This document shows, piece by piece, positions 63,441-64,000 of a stretch of DNA of 64,000 bases (the stretch's first letter is position 1; the number at the start of each line of letters is the position of its first letter). Position numbers and translations under genes: made by a program. The notes under the pieces were generated by a model. That model saw only the letters and a list, made by a program, of their open reading frames with translations. It was not told where the DNA came from and ran no database searches. Source of the DNA: Lyophyllum atratum (taxonomy: Eukaryota > Basidiomycota > Agaricomycetes > Agaricales > Lyophyllaceae). The stretch lies in assembly GCA_014905825.1 (NCBI GenBank), contig JACGCN010000080.1, forward strand, positions 1-64,000. Reading direction: 5' to 3'.

Positions 63441-63507
63441 TAAATATTCACCAAGCTTTTCGTATAAATAGAGCCCACTCTCTCTCGTCTTCCTCCAGTT
63501 CACTACG

Positions 63508-64000
63508 ATGTACACACCATGGATCTCTTCTGTCCTTGCGCTGGCCGCTATCCCTCCGTCGTTCGACCGTGTTACTAGTCTGCACGTCTCGCTGCCCTTT
63601 GCCGCCATTGCCAACCCAGCCGCCCCTGGGATTCTCGCCAATGTGACCCGCCCCACCGCCGTATCCCTCCTCGCCTTCAATAGCGTAAATCTACTTTGCA
63701 AGCCCAGTCTGCCAATGACGATTGCCTCTTCCAACGATGCAACCTCCACTAGCGCCTCGATTCTCTCCATCTCAGCCTCAGACCCGCCTGTCAGCCTCCG
63801 CCGCCCTCCCCGCCATTCCTCCGGAAAGGCGTATCTTCTCCACGCCCAGTCTAGTTATCTCATGTGTTCCGTTGAGTCGTCCAACGGCACCGACCCCACC
63901 TGTTCTGTCGCCGGCCGACCAGTGCAGCCCCCCGCCTTGGTCGACATCATCCCGCCAAAGGTCATCGTCACCTGGGTCGTCTCCGTTCCGACTGTCGACC
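63508..64000 (+). CDS. Orphan single-pass membrane protein, copy B (cut by window edge)
   Basis: Second copy of the gene at 5740. The promoter and first part are shared: TATA at 63463, ATG 63508, then MYTPWISSVLALAAIPPSF. A run of 128 bp (63590-63717) is identical to 5822-5949, while the first 82 bp differ at about 12 places, mostly changing amino acids. The frame is open to the window edge, with the same NVT and NGT sequons. The membrane span and the rest are outside the window, so it is not known whether this copy is intact. Family unknown. Confidence 0.65.
   Translation, partial: MYTPWISSVLALAAIPPSFDRVTSLHVSLPFAAIANPAAPGILANVTRPTAVSLLAFNSVNLLCKPSLPMTIASSNDATSTSASILSISASDPPVSLRRPPRHSSGKAYLLHAQSSYLMCSVESSNGTDPTCSVAGRPVQPPALVDIIPPKVIVTWVVSVPTVD

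Overview
This is nuclear DNA of a filamentous basidiomycete, most likely an Agaricomycete. Genes lie close together on both strands and are cut by many short introns (about 45-70 bp, GT...AG). The content fits that group: a class I hydrophobin, a GH18 chitinase, a relic of a GH3 beta-glucosidase, a lactose-permease-type sugar transporter and a formin with an N-terminal Ras-association-like region. I recognise no prokaryotic, viral or retroelement coding sequence. All gene models come from reading exons by eye, so single exon borders may be off where none is quoted.

Layout. 1-361: 3' end of an unidentified gene. 1047-4528: MLH3. 4888-5492: an SBDS-like (Rtc3) protein with a 4-nt internal exon. 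5740-6995: orphan membrane protein, copy A. 6996-8507: gene-poor. 8508-8937: hydrophobin. 9160-14000: compact housekeeping block (AFG1 ATPase, UreF, eIF3f, TOM7). 14376-15948: RNF220-like E3 ligase. 16179-16713: broken GH3 relic. 16771-18210: SET-domain protein. 18824-21685: sugar transporter. 23120-24623: chitinase. 24711-26586: M28 peptidase. 26712-30396: VAC14. 30567-31698: tyrosine phosphatase. 31858-35148: MCM6. 35534-41793: formin. 42151-43590: disordered protein. 43920-45083: MYND-finger protein. 45375-49494: lipin/Pah1. 49752-50212: complex I LYR subunit (NDUFB9). 50351-53013: RRN3. 53324-54639: nucleoside hydrolase. 55162-57525: S28 peptidase. 58561-62239: orphan seven-span membrane protein. 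63508-64000: orphan membrane protein, copy B, cut by the window edge.

How the genes relate. Most are unrelated housekeeping genes. Many are divergent pairs sharing 125-240 bp (AFG1/UreF, eIF3f/TOM7, M28/VAC14, phosphatase/MCM6, NDUFB9/RRN3). A loose theme is nutrient scavenging and wall work (chitinase, two secreted-type peptidases, sugar transporter, hydrophobin, nucleoside hydrolase, UreF). Another is membrane and polarity (VAC14, lipin, formin).

I see no clearly new multi-gene system. The best leads are the 4-nt microexon at 5111-5114, the two nearly identical orphan genes about 58 kb apart with a mosaic divergence pattern and repeats before their TATA boxes, two interleaved 8-bp inverted repeats in the phosphatase/MCM6 promoter, the GH3 relic broken by a 10-nt insertion, and a 36-bp duplication of the start region of the MYND gene.
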